Origin: Clostridiales bacterium CCNA10
Lineage (GTDB): Bacteria > Bacillota > Clostridia > Oscillospirales > Oscillospiraceae
Direction of reading: 5' to 3'
Length of the DNA: 64,000 nucleotides
Assembly (NCBI GenBank): GCA_003573975.1
Contig: AP018533.1
Span: 1,364,001 to 1,428,000 of the forward strand
Shown here one piece after another: positions 16,804 to 25,352 of this stretch. Below the pieces are notes generated by a model. That model was not told the origin of the DNA. It saw only the letters and a list, made by a program, of their open reading frames with translations, and ran no database searches. A program made the translations under genes and the position numbers. How positions within the stretch are numbered: the first letter of the stretch is position 1; each line of letters starts with the position of its first letter.

Positions 16804-18117
16804 ATGAGTACTTCAGTTTTTATTTTATTATTTGTACAGATTGTGTTAATTATTTTAAATGCGATTTTTGCAAGTGCAGAGATTGCTGTTTTATCAATGA
16901 ATGAAACAAAATTAGAACGAATGGCAGAACAGGGTAATAATCGTGCTAAACGATTAGTACGATTAACGCAAGAACCTGCAAGATTTCTTGCCACAATTCA
17001 GGTTGCAATTACATTATCAGGTTTTTTAGGAAGTGCATTTGCAGCAGATAACTTTTCAGAACCATTAGTTGAATGGATATTAGGAATGGGTGTAAATATA
17101 CCTCGTTCAACATTGGATGCTATTGCTGTTATATGCATTACTCTGGTTTTGTCATATTTTACATTGGTGTTTGGAGAATTGGTTCCGAAGAGAATTGCCA
17201 TGAAAAAATCAGAAGAACTCGCAATGAGTATTTCAGGATTAGTCAGTGGAATTTCCATTTTGTTTAAGCCGATTGTATCTTTTCTTTCTATATCAACAAA
17301 TGCCATCTTAAAAGTATTGGGTATTGATCCAAATGAAGAAGACGATAAAGTAAGCGAAGAAGAAATTCGTATGCTTGTAGATGCTGGAAGTGAAAAAGGC
17401 ACTATTGAACATCAGGAGAAAGAATTTATTCAAAATGTATTTGAATTTAATGATATTATAGTTGGAACAATTACTACTCATAGAACGGATGTCACAGTAT
17501 TATGGATGTCTGATGATGTTAATGAGTGGGATACAATTATCCATAATACACGCCATACACTTTATCCTATTTGTGGGGATTCGATAGATAATGTTGTTGG
17601 TGTTTTAAATGCTAAGGATTACTTTAGGTTAAAAGATAGGTCTAAGGATTCGATTATAAATTCTGCTATAGTTTCTCCATATTTTGTTATAGAGACAACA
17701 AAAGCAGATGTGCTCTTTAGGAATATGAAGAAAGCAAAACAATCCATGGCTATTGTATTAGATGAGTATGGTGGTATGGTAGGTATTGTGACTATTTTTG
17801 ACCTTTTGGAAGAACTCGTTGGTGATTTAAATAATATTGAAGTGATGTCGTGTGAGGAGGAGAGCATTGAAAACATTGGTGATAATAAATGGGAAATAAA
17901 AGGAAATGCACGATTAAGTGACATTGAAGAAGTAATCGGAGTTGCAATCCCTTCAGAAGAATGTGAAACATTTACTGGACTTGTATTCCAAAAATTTGGC
18001 ATGGTACCAAAGGATGGTAATGTTAAAATGGATTTAGAGATAGATAATCTTCACATTATTATTGATAGAGTAGAAGATCATCAAGTTGTTCATGCTATTA
18101 TAGAAATCTTAAAATAA
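16804..18117 (+). CDS. HlyC/CorC-family membrane protein (CNNM + CBS pair)
   Basis: A 437-residue protein with an N-terminal CNNM/DUF21 membrane domain (about 1-180, starting VFILLFVQIVLIILNAIFASAEIA). A pair of CBS domains (about 200-335) follows, then a CorC_HlyC domain (about 350-437). Relatives export Mg2+ or other divalent ions or help stress tolerance. Codon use is AT-rich (roughly one third GC), unlike the neighbouring genes, marking it as separately acquired cargo. It stands behind a promoter, leader ORF and hairpin. RBS agaaagg. Confidence 0.88.
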   Translation: MSTSVFILLFVQIVLIILNAIFASAEIAVLSMNETKLERMAEQGNNRAKRLVRLTQEPARFLATIQVAITLSGFLGSAFAADNFSEPLVEWILGMGVNIPRSTLDAIAVICITLVLSYFTLVFGELVPKRIAMKKSEELAMSISGLVSGISILFKPIVSFLSISTNAILKVLGIDPNEEDDKVSEEEIRMLVDAGSEKGTIEHQEKEFIQNVFEFNDIIVGTITTHRTDVTVLWMSDDVNEWDTIIHNTRHTLYPICGDSIDNVVGVLNAKDYFRLKDRSKDSIINSAIVSPYFVIETTKADVLFRNMKKAKQSMAIVLDEYGGMVGIVTIFDLLEELVGDLNNIEVMSCEEESIENIGDNKWEIKGNARLSDIEEVIGVAIPSEECETFTGLVFQKFGMVPKDGNVKMDLEIDNLHIIIDRVEDHQVVHAIIEILK

Positions 18118-18162
18118 AATTCCATTTGTCATTTCGAAAATTCAACCGAATAACCACAACAG

Positions 18163-18210
18163 AAACCGCTGCTACATGGAAGCCAACAAACCATGCAACA
18201 GCGGTTTTTT
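18163..18210. terminator. Bidirectional terminator between convergent cargo and regulator genes
   Basis: An interrupted stem (AAACCGCTG / CAGCGGTTT with inner CATGG / CCATG) followed by TTTTTTG on the plus strand. It serves the CorC-like gene, and probably the regulator on the minus strand. Confidence 0.75.
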
Positions 18211-18211
18211 G

Positions 18212-19018
18212 TTACCGTTTTTTCCTCTGGCTGATAGGCGTTCCCATTTTCTTTGATTTTTTGAGAATCCGAATCAGCCAGCGAAATTCTTCGTCTGACA
18301 GATTTTTATAGTTGATGCCGAGCTGCTTGCAGTAAAGGACAACCAGCTTTTCATCCCGGCTACCCTTGAAATTTTCGACTGCTTCGAGATTTTCTTTCAA
18401 TTCATCGGCAACGGTGGTCTGGGGCGCACTCTCACTGTCCTTTTTATGGGCTTCTCGAATATCCCGGATAATGAGGTTGAGGTCATCCAGAACCATCTGA
18501 CTGAAATATTCATCATCGCTGATATGGGCGGCTTGCAACACTTTCAAATGGGGGTCATCTTCGCCGGGGCGATACCGTTCAATGATTTCATGCCGAACGG
18601 TATCGACAAGTGCATTGAGGTTTTGAATCTGCATGGTGGCAATCCCGTCTACATAAATCTCAATATCTGCAAGAAACTTGATAAAATCTTTATGTGTGGC
18701 AAGCTCACAGAGCAGACGGTTGTTAATCCGACCGCTTTTCAGAAGTGCGACCATCTCATCATTCAAATGCAGCTCCGTCAATGGCGTGTTGATCTGCTCC
18801 CTGTTCTCTGTCCGGCACAGCAGATAATCAACGGAAACTCCATAGAAGTCTGCCAGCGTGATAAGGTTGCCATGATTGATTTCCTTATAATACTCTTTTT
18901 CATAACTTCCAAGAGCTGATTTGGAAATACCCGTCAACTCTGATAATTCTTCCAGATTTAAGCCTTTTTCCTTGCGGAGTTCCCAAAGGCGTTCCTGTAT
19001 GCTTGTTGCTCCTTTCAT
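18212..19018 (-). CDS. XRE-family regulator of the mobile element
   Basis: A 268-residue protein with an N-terminal Cro/CI helix-turn-helix (about 8-65: LRKEKGLNLEELSELTG, ISKSALGSYEK, then FYGVSVDYLL) and a long, mostly helical C-terminal domain. The C-terminal half is typical of element-encoded regulators but its ligand or partner is unknown. The ATG follows ggaaaggagcg. It faces away from the 19502 gene cluster, so it may control mobility genes from the shared intergenic region. Confidence 0.82.
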   Translation of the reverse strand: MKGATSIQERLWELRKEKGLNLEELSELTGISKSALGSYEKEYYKEINHGNLITLADFYGVSVDYLLCRTENREQINTPLTELHLNDEMVALLKSGRINNRLLCELATHKDFIKFLADIEIYVDGIATMQIQNLNALVDTVRHEIIERYRPGEDDPHLKVLQAAHISDDEYFSQMVLDDLNLIIRDIREAHKKDSESAPQTTVADELKENLEAVENFKGSRDEKLVVLYCKQLGINYKNLSDEEFRWLIRILKKSKKMGTPISQRKKR

Positions 19019-19501
19019 GGGCGCACGCTCCTTTCCGGTGGTTTCATTGCTGCCGCTTATCTGGATTATATCACACTTTCCGCAATCGTGGAAATTTCTG
19101 ATTTTTACCCCTAATTCCTACTTTGTGGACATACGGCATAGGGCACAAAAATGTTCTATGATACAGGTAGTTCATCGATGGATTATTCCAATCGAATGAC
19201 CAGCCTGTGTGGGATATGCTTCCCCAGCGATGTAGTGCCATGACTTTTGGCAGGGATGTGGAGGAACCCTGACCGAAACGAGCATACCAAAGGGAGCGAT
19301 ACGCCGCTGTGAGATTCAGGGGAGGAACGACACCGGGGAGAACTGGCGAACTGACACCGAAATGATACCGAAACACGACAATCTGATAGGGGGACAGTCT
19401 ACCCTATTGCTGATACTTCGGGAGATTTTAAGCGGCTCTATGACCGTAATTTTGCCGAAAATCGCCCCGAAACCATACACTAAAACGGGAGGAAGCGCAA
19501 T
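19019..19501. other. Regulatory gap of the mobile element
   Basis: About 480 bp between the divergent regulator and the accessory operon, without a convincing gene. It has short repeated words such as gataccgaaa/gacaccgaaa and a TAGGG...CCCTA inverted repeat near 19388-19404. It probably carries promoters and operators of the element. Confidence 0.45.
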
Positions 19502-19690
19502 ATGCCGAGAATGAGCAAAAAGAGGAAGTATGAGCTTTCCTTTTACCTCAATGACCGGGGGCGTGTCACTTACAACGAATTATGCCGGAAATGCCAGCAT
19601 GGGTGCAAGCAGAGCTTCCGGGCGGTTGTGATTGACTGCCCCCGTTATTTATCCAAACGAGCAAAGAAAAAGGAGGAACACACAGAATGA
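19502..19690 (+). CDS. Small Cys-rich conserved protein
   Basis: A 62-residue basic protein with CRKCQHGC and a later Cys in VVIDCPRY, a pattern that could bind zinc. The ATG follows gggaggaagcg. Its stop overlaps the next start (ATGA), and the following gene overlaps the third, forming a tight three-gene operon. Function unknown; similar small ORFs occur in clostridial elements. Confidence 0.62.
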   Translation: MPRMSKKRKYELSFYLNDRGRVTYNELCRKCQHGCKQSFRAVVIDCPRYLSKRAKKKEEHTE

Positions 19691-20028
19691 ATTTTGAATT
19701 TATGACGATAGACACACCATTGCCGCCATGTATGCCATTTCCCAGAGCGTTGACAGGATTTCCAGTTAGCAGCACCGCAAAGGTCATGTACTGCCGGATG
19801 CTGGACGCTATGCTCTCTAAAGGACAGGAGGATGAGAACGGAATCCTGTTTGTCTGCCTCCCTGTTACAGCCATTGCCGCAGTCCTGTCCCGCAGTCCCA
19901 TGACGGTCAAGCGTTCTCTGAATGAAGTGGAAACCGCCGGACTTATCATGCGGGTGCGTCAGGGCGTTGGAGAACCAAACAGGATTTATGTGCTGATACC
20001 GGGAAAGGAGGACGCTGCCCTTGCCTGA
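19687..20028 (+). CDS. Winged-helix DNA-binding protein of the element
   Basis: A 113-residue protein whose centre (VCLPVTAIAAVLSRSPMTVK, then RSLNEVETAGLIMRVRQG) reads as a helix-turn-helix with wing. Such proteins in integrative elements are often annotated as replication-initiator-like (RepA N-terminal). Here only the DNA-binding portion is present. It is translationally coupled to both neighbours. Confidence 0.65.
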   Translation: MNFEFMTIDTPLPPCMPFPRALTGFPVSSTAKVMYCRMLDAMLSKGQEDENGILFVCLPVTAIAAVLSRSPMTVKRSLNEVETAGLIMRVRQGVGEPNRIYVLIPGKEDAALA

Positions 20029-20317
20029 TACCTCAAAGCTGGAAAAGCTCAACTGGGAGTTGGAGAAAAGCGAAAAGAAACTGCGGAAAGCCATCAATGA
20101 TGAAAAGGCATTGCAGCACCAGTTAAAGCAGCTTACCCGAAAGGAACGGACGCATCGGCTCTGTACCCGTGGCGGTATGCTGGAAAGTTTTCTGCAAGAG
20201 CCGGAACGCCTGACAGATGATGATGTCATGCTGTTGCTCAAACTCATTTTTCACAGACAGGACACGCAGGAACTATTGAAAAAACTGCTGGAACGGGAGA
20301 AGCCGGAGACCCCTTAG
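20021..20317 (+). CDS. Small coiled-coil protein (DUF3847-like)
   Basis: A 98-residue, highly charged protein with an N-terminal coiled coil (EKLNWELEKSEKKLRKAIND) and the segment RTHRLCTRGGMLESFL. That pattern recalls DUF3847 proteins next to Mob genes in clostridial elements. The start is TTG, 9 bases after aaggagg, overlapping the upstream gene by 8 bp. Role unknown; it may assist mobilization, since the candidate oriT follows directly. Confidence 0.65.
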   Translation: MPDTSKLEKLNWELEKSEKKLRKAINDEKALQHQLKQLTRKERTHRLCTRGGMLESFLQEPERLTDDDVMLLLKLIFHRQDTQELLKKLLEREKPETP

Positions 20318-20319
20318 TT

Positions 20320-20360
20320 TACTAAGGGCGCAATTATACACCACCCAGAGGTTGGTGCAT
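20320..20360 (-). other. oriT: Candidate origin of transfer (oriT) with nic motif
   Basis: On the minus strand the sequence reads hairpin CACCA-a-CC tct GG-g-TGGTG (20339-20357), then tata, then ATTGCGCCCTTAG. The latter strongly resembles the RSF1010/pIP501-type (MobQ) nic region TAAGTGCGCCCT. A hairpin just 5' of nic is the usual layout, and a MobA/MobL relaxase gene follows 0.8 kb away. The exact nick site is not shown by sequence. Confidence 0.6.
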
Positions 20361-20617
20361 TGCGTTCTCCGAAGGCTCCTCGCCGGAGGGCTGTGATTTT
20401 CCGCAGTCATGGTCTGTTCCAAATCAAACAGGGGACGCTACGCTTCCCCTGCGCTGGCTGCCGCCAGCTACCCTTTTGTGGACTTGCCATCTGGGGACAC
20501 CTTGCGTTGCAAGTTGTTCCCAGCCGACAAGTTTCATAAAATATGCTATCTTTTTGATAGGCAGTGAAGTATAATGAAGATGACAACAAATATGAATTTA
20601 TTTAGAGGTGTTAGACA

Positions 20618-20980
20618 ATGAAATTAAAGAACATTTTAATTGTTGTTAAAGATATTGAGAAATCAAAACAATTTTACAATGACCTGTTCGGTCTTGATTT
20701 GGTACTTGACAATGACGGTAACATGATTTTAACGGAAGGACTTGTGCTTCAAGACGAAAAAATTTGGAAAAAGTTTTTAGGAAAGGATATTATCCCTAAA
20801 AGTAATTCTTGTGAATTATATTTTGAAGAACAAGATATAGAAGCATTCGTTGAAAAGCTGGAACGGTCTTATCCCTCAATTCAATATGTTAATAAACTTA
20901 TGACACATAGTTGGGGACAAAAAGTAATTCGTTTTTATGATTTGGACGGTAATTTGATTGAAGTAGGAACACCGATGTAA
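20618..20980 (+). CDS. VOC-family (glyoxalase/bleomycin-resistance-like) protein
   Basis: A 120-residue single-domain vicinal-oxygen-chelate protein: IVVKDIEKSKQFYNDLFGL at the start, ELYFEEQDIEAFVEKL in the middle and YDLDGNLIEVGTPM at the end are the family marks. Members include metal-dependent lyases and drug-binding resistance proteins; the substrate is unknown. It is AT-rich and lies between the candidate oriT and the relaxase, so it is probably cargo. A TATAAT box at 20570 may be its -10. Confidence 0.82.
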   Translation: MKLKNILIVVKDIEKSKQFYNDLFGLDLVLDNDGNMILTEGLVLQDEKIWKKFLGKDIIPKSNSCELYFEEQDIEAFVEKLERSYPSIQYVNKLMTHSWGQKVIRFYDLDGNLIEVGTPM

Positions 20981-21170
20981 CACCATAAATTTCAGTTTGT
21001 CAACTTCACATCGGATCAACTTGCCCCGAACTTTTATAACTAAATACCCGCCGCCCACACAGCGGCACACCGAGCAGGAAATCTGAAAAAGGTCTCCTGC
21101 TTTTTTTCTGCCCAAAATGAGGTGGTAAAACGCCACCCCATCCACCAAGCATAGAAAGGAGGGACACGAA

Positions 21171-22751
21171 ATGCCCTGTCCACACAATGAAATCACGATT
21201 GTGCAGCGCAGCCAGCGGCAGTCTGCGGTTGCCGCCGCTGCTTACCAAAGCGGCGAAAAGCTGTTCTGTGAATACGACCAGCAAGTGAAGCACTACCCGG
21301 AAAAGCGTGGGATCGTCCACAATGAAATCCTGCTCCCGGCAAATGCCCCGCCGGAGTATGCAGACCGCAATACCCTATGGAACGCCACCGAAGCGGTGGA
21401 GAAGCAATGGAACTCCCAGCTTGCAAGGCGGTGGGTGCTTACCATCCCCAGAGAGATACCGCCTGACCAGTACGCTGTCCTTGTACGGGAGTTTTGTGAG
21501 CAGCAGTTTGTTTCCAAAGGCATGATTGCTGATTTTGCAATCCATGACCCCCACCCGCCGGGACACAATCCCCACGCCCATGTCCTGCTGACTATGAGGG
21601 CAATGGACGAGCATGGGAAATGGCTTCCCAAGAGCCGCAAGGTTTATGACCTTGACGAGAACGGGGAACGGATAAAGCTGCCATCCGGCAGGTGGAAAAG
21701 CCACAAGGAGGATACGGTGGACTGGAACGACCAGAAGTATTGTGAAATCTGGCGGCATGAGTGGGAAGTCATCCAGAACCGCTATCTGGAAGCCAATGAC
21801 CGCCCGGAGCGAGTGGACTTGCGTTCTTATGCCAGACAGGGGCTTGATATTATCCCTACTGTCCATGAGGGAGCTGCTGTCCGGCAGATGGAAAAGCGGG
21901 GTATCCAGACGAACATCGGCAACCTGAACCGGGAAATCAGAGCCGCCAACCGCCTGATGAAGTCTATCCGTCAGCTCATCCAAAACCTCAAAGGCTGGAT
22001 TACCGAGCTGGGCGAAAAACGGAAAGAGCTGCTTGCACAAAAAGCGGCGGAGGAAGCGACACTTCTTCCCAATCTGCTGATGAAGTATATGGAGATACGA
22101 AAGGAAGAACGGAAGGACTGGACAAGGGCTGGACAGAACCGGGGGACTTCACAGGACTTAAAGGCAGTCAGCGAAGCCCTGTCCTATCTCCGTCAAAAGG
22201 GGCTTTCTACTGTGGAGGACTTAGAAGTATTTCTGGAATCTTCCGGGAAATCAGCCGCAGATTACCGCAGTCAGATGAAGCCAAAGGAAGCCCGCAGCAA
22301 AGTGATTGACGGGATTCTTGCCAGCCGGACAGACTGCAAGGAATGTAAGCCTGTCTATGAGAAGTACCAGAAGATATTTTTCAAGAAAACAAAGGAGAAA
22401 TTCAAACAGGAACACCCGGAGGTCGCCCGGTATGCGAAGGCCGCCGCCTACCTTGCCAAGCACCCGGACGATAAGGACAGCACCCAAAAGGAACTGCAAC
22501 AGGAGCAGGAAAAACTTCTCAGCGAAATCGCAGAGCTGAAAGTACCGCTGACAGAGGTGCAGGAGGATTTGAAGAAGCTGCGGGATATCCGCTACTGGGT
22601 ACAGAAAGCCACCACCGGCACAGAGGAAAGCAAAGAGCCGCCCAAGAAGCAGCCCATCAAGGAAGTCTTGCAGGATAAGGCAGACGAGAAAAAAGCACAA
22701 AGAACTGCCCAGGAACAGACGAAACACAGACAACAGGATATGGAACTTTAA
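21171..22751 (+). CDS. MobA/MobL-family relaxase
   Basis: A 526-residue conjugative relaxase that would nick oriT and lead the strand during mobilization. The N-terminal domain has the family sequence IVQRSQRQSAVAAAAYQSGE, conserved RRWVLTIPRE and the metal-binding HNPHAHVLLTMR (about 130-141). The C-terminal half is long, charged and helical, with no obvious primase or helicase domain. RBS gaaaggaggg. A candidate MobQ-type oriT lies upstream. Confidence 0.93.
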   Translation: MPCPHNEITIVQRSQRQSAVAAAAYQSGEKLFCEYDQQVKHYPEKRGIVHNEILLPANAPPEYADRNTLWNATEAVEKQWNSQLARRWVLTIPREIPPDQYAVLVREFCEQQFVSKGMIADFAIHDPHPPGHNPHAHVLLTMRAMDEHGKWLPKSRKVYDLDENGERIKLPSGRWKSHKEDTVDWNDQKYCEIWRHEWEVIQNRYLEANDRPERVDLRSYARQGLDIIPTVHEGAAVRQMEKRGIQTNIGNLNREIRAANRLMKSIRQLIQNLKGWITELGEKRKELLAQKAAEEATLLPNLLMKYMEIRKEERKDWTRAGQNRGTSQDLKAVSEALSYLRQKGLSTVEDLEVFLESSGKSAADYRSQMKPKEARSKVIDGILASRTDCKECKPVYEKYQKIFFKKTKEKFKQEHPEVARYAKAAAYLAKHPDDKDSTQKELQQEQEKLLSEIAELKVPLTEVQEDLKKLRDIRYWVQKATTGTEESKEPPKKQPIKEVLQDKADEKKAQRTAQEQTKHRQQDMEL

Positions 22752-22815
22752 CAGGCACTTGCCATTTTCAATCAGAGAATGTCAGGTGCTTTTCTTTTTT
22801 CAAGGAGGGATAGAT

Positions 22816-23460
22816 TTGAATGTATTTGAAGCTGTGAAGCAGTCCGTCACAACAAGACAGGCTGCGGAGCATTATGGAATCCATGTAGGTCGGAACGGGA
22901 TGGCTTGCTGCCCGTTCCATAACGATAAAACCCCAAGCATGAAGCTGGATCGGCGTTACCACTGCTTCGGCTGCGGTGCGGATGGGGATGTGATTGATTT
23001 TGCCGCCGCCCTGTATGGGCTGGGAAAGAAAGAAGCCGCCATACAACTGGCACAGGACTTCGGGCTTTCCTATGAGGACTGGAAACCGCCGGGAAAGGCA
23101 AAAAAGCCCAAGCCCCGGCAGAAATCCCCTGAGGAACAGTTTCAGGAAGTAAAGAACCGCTGCTTTTGTATTCTTGCCGATTATCTCCACCTGCTCCGGG
23201 CATGGAGAACGGACTACGCCCCGCACTCCCCGGAGGAAGCCTTTCATCCCCGGTTTGTGGAAGCCTTACAGAAGCAAGACCAAGTGGAATATCTGCTGGA
23301 TGTGATGCTGTTCGGGGAGACAGAGGAAAAAGCGGCTTTGATTACGGACTACGGAAAGGATGTGATACAGATTGAACAGCGAATGGCAGAGCTTGCAGCC
23401 GCAGACGCAGCAAGAACTAAAAAACACCATGAACGCCATGCAGCCGCCCCAGAGCGTTGA
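22816..23460 (+). CDS. CHC2 zinc-finger primase-like protein
   Basis: A 214-residue protein with a CHC2 zinc finger of DNA primases near the N-terminus (CCPFHNDKTPSMKLDRR then HCFGCGADGDVIDF). It lacks a Toprim domain, so it probably works with the VapE-like ATPase encoded next. The TTG start follows aaggaggga by 5 bases. Its 3' end overlaps the next gene by almost 90 bp in another frame. Confidence 0.85.
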   Translation: MNVFEAVKQSVTTRQAAEHYGIHVGRNGMACCPFHNDKTPSMKLDRRYHCFGCGADGDVIDFAAALYGLGKKEAAIQLAQDFGLSYEDWKPPGKAKKPKPRQKSPEEQFQEVKNRCFCILADYLHLLRAWRTDYAPHSPEEAFHPRFVEALQKQDQVEYLLDVMLFGETEEKAALITDYGKDVIQIEQRMAELAAADAARTKKHHERHAAAPER

Positions 23461-24766
23461 GGAAATCAAGGCGGGACTGGAAACTACCGAGAAAGGCGGT
23501 GTCCGTCAGAGCATACGGAACTGCCTGACCGTATTCCAGCGTGACCCGCTGCTTTCCGGGGCTATCGCATACAACATCCTGACCGACCGCAAGGACATCA
23601 TAAAGCCCATCGGCTTCCACAGGGAAAGCACAGCCCTGAACGATACGGACATGAAGTATCTGCTTCTTTATCTGGAAGAAACCTATGGGCTTACCAATGA
23701 GAAAAAGATTGATAACGCCATCGGGATTGTAGCGAATGAAAACAAGTACCATCCCATCCGGGACTATCTCAATACCCTTGTGTGGGACGGGACAGAACGA
23801 ATCCGTTTCTGCCTGCGACATTTTCTGGGGGCTGACACAGACGATTACACCTATGAAGCGTTGAAGCTGTTCCTGCTGGGTGCAATCTCACGAGCCTTTC
23901 AGCCGGGGTGCAAGTTTGAAATCATGCTCTGTCTGGTAGGCGGTCAGGGGGCTGGCAAGTCCACCTTCTTCCGTCTGCTGGCAATCCGGGATGAGTGGTT
24001 CTCCGATGATTTGCGGAAGCTGGACGATGACAATGTGTACCGCAAGCTACAAGGTCACTGGATTATCGAAATGTCGGAAATGATGGCAACCGCCAACGCC
24101 AAGAGCATTGAGGAAATCAAGTCATTTTTAAGCCGGCAGAAAGAGGTTTACAAGATACCCTATGAAACCCACCCGGCAGACCGTCCTCGTCAGTGCGTGT
24201 TTGGCGGCACTTCCAATGCCCTTGATTTTCTTCCCCTTGACCGTTCCGGCAACCGCCGCTTTATCCCCGTCATGGTGTACCCGGAGCAAGCCGAGGTTCA
24301 CATTTTGGAGGACGAAGCTGCTTCCAGAGCCTATATCGAGCAGATGTGGGCGGAAGCGATGGAGATTTACCGAAGCGGCAGGTTCAAGCTGGCTTTCAGC
24401 CCCGCCATGCAGCGGTATCTCAAAGAACACCAGCGGGATTTTATGCCGGAGGACACCAAGGCCGGAATGATACAGGCGTATCTTGATAAGTACACCGGGA
24501 GCATGGTCTGTTCCAAGCAGCTCTACAAGGAAGCCTTGAACCATGCCTTTGACGAACCGAAGCAATGGGAAATCCGGGAAATCAACGAGATTATGAACCA
24601 GAGCATTGACCGCTGGCGGTACTTCCCGAACCCAAGAATGTTTTCAGAATATGGCAGACAAAAGGGCTGGGAGCGTGAAAACCCGGCAACGGACTCCAGC
24701 AACCTGTCTGAAAAAACGGTGGACGGTTTTGTGGAGGTCACAGAACAGATGGAGCTTCCATTCTGA
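23372..24766 (+). CDS. VapE/VirE-family P-loop replication protein
   Basis: A 464-residue protein of the virulence-associated E family, which in phages and mobile elements acts as a replicative superfamily-3-like helicase. The Walker A is GGQGAGKST (about 190), followed by the Walker B-like WIIEMSEM and the arginine-bearing DRSGNRRFIPV. I use the TTG preceded by ggaaagga, giving a long overlap with the primase-like gene; an ATG at 23429 is the alternative and has no clear RBS. Confidence 0.88.
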   Translation: MNSEWQSLQPQTQQELKNTMNAMQPPQSVEEIKAGLETTEKGGVRQSIRNCLTVFQRDPLLSGAIAYNILTDRKDIIKPIGFHRESTALNDTDMKYLLLYLEETYGLTNEKKIDNAIGIVANENKYHPIRDYLNTLVWDGTERIRFCLRHFLGADTDDYTYEALKLFLLGAISRAFQPGCKFEIMLCLVGGQGAGKSTFFRLLAIRDEWFSDDLRKLDDDNVYRKLQGHWIIEMSEMMATANAKSIEEIKSFLSRQKEVYKIPYETHPADRPRQCVFGGTSNALDFLPLDRSGNRRFIPVMVYPEQAEVHILEDEAASRAYIEQMWAEAMEIYRSGRFKLAFSPAMQRYLKEHQRDFMPEDTKAGMIQAYLDKYTGSMVCSKQLYKEALNHAFDEPKQWEIREINEIMNQSIDRWRYFPNPRMFSEYGRQKGWERENPATDSSNLSEKTVDGFVEVTEQMELPF

Positions 24767-25007
24767 AAATGACAGCCCGTTGCACCCCCTGTTGCTATCC
24801 CGTTGCCGAGCCGGTTGCCGGGGAAAATCCCATAACTGCGGGCTTTTCTCCCTTATAACAACCAAAACAACAGAAAAATAAAAGAAAAGTATAAATAGTA
24901 ACCATCGCCAGATTGAGATTGTTTGCAAGGTCTTTTGAAGCCCGTTGCCGGACTTCGTTGCCGACACCCTCTGTCTGGCTATTTTCATGCATGGAGGATA
25001 ACTGCCT

Positions 25008-25241
25008 ATGGCGAATAATAAGCTGAATATTGAAGGAAAAAATTACTCGGATATTCCGGTGTGGCGTAGATATACGCTTACCATTGAGGAAGCAGCCAGA
25101 TATTATCATATCGGCGAAGGAAAATTGAGAACGCTTATTGACACACATCCCAATGAGGATTTTTATGTGATGAACGGCAATCGTGCCCTCATTAAGCGTG
25201 AGAAATTTGAGAGGTATCTGGATCAGGCTACTGCTGTGTAA
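25008..25241 (+). CDS. xis: Excisionase (Tn916 Xis-like)
   Basis: A 77-residue winged-helix excisionase. IPVWRRYTLTIEEAARYYHIGEGKLR and MNGNRALIKREKFERYLD parallel Tn916 Xis; the former is split here as IPVWRRYTLTIEEA plus the following residues. It steers the integrase towards excision. ATG 9 bases after ggagga; int follows about 110 bp downstream, the standard xis-int order. Confidence 0.92.
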   Translation: MANNKLNIEGKNYSDIPVWRRYTLTIEEAARYYHIGEGKLRTLIDTHPNEDFYVMNGNRALIKREKFERYLDQATAV

Positions 25242-25352
25242 ACAGAGCTGACAGATTTACCGATTTCACATGATATAACTATGCGGAGAGCTGAATTTGT
25301 GCTATGATAAAAGTGCAAGTCTGGCTCTCTTTTTTTGAAAGGAGAGTTCACG

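Noticed and set aside
16804-18117. Antibiotic-resistance gene
   Set aside because: The attenuator resembles those of resistance genes, but the protein is a CNNM/CBS/CorC-type membrane protein with no known resistance function.
19071-19376. Possible minus-strand gene in the gap of the mobile element
   Set aside because: No RBS, no recognisable family, and placed in the expected promoter region between divergent genes.
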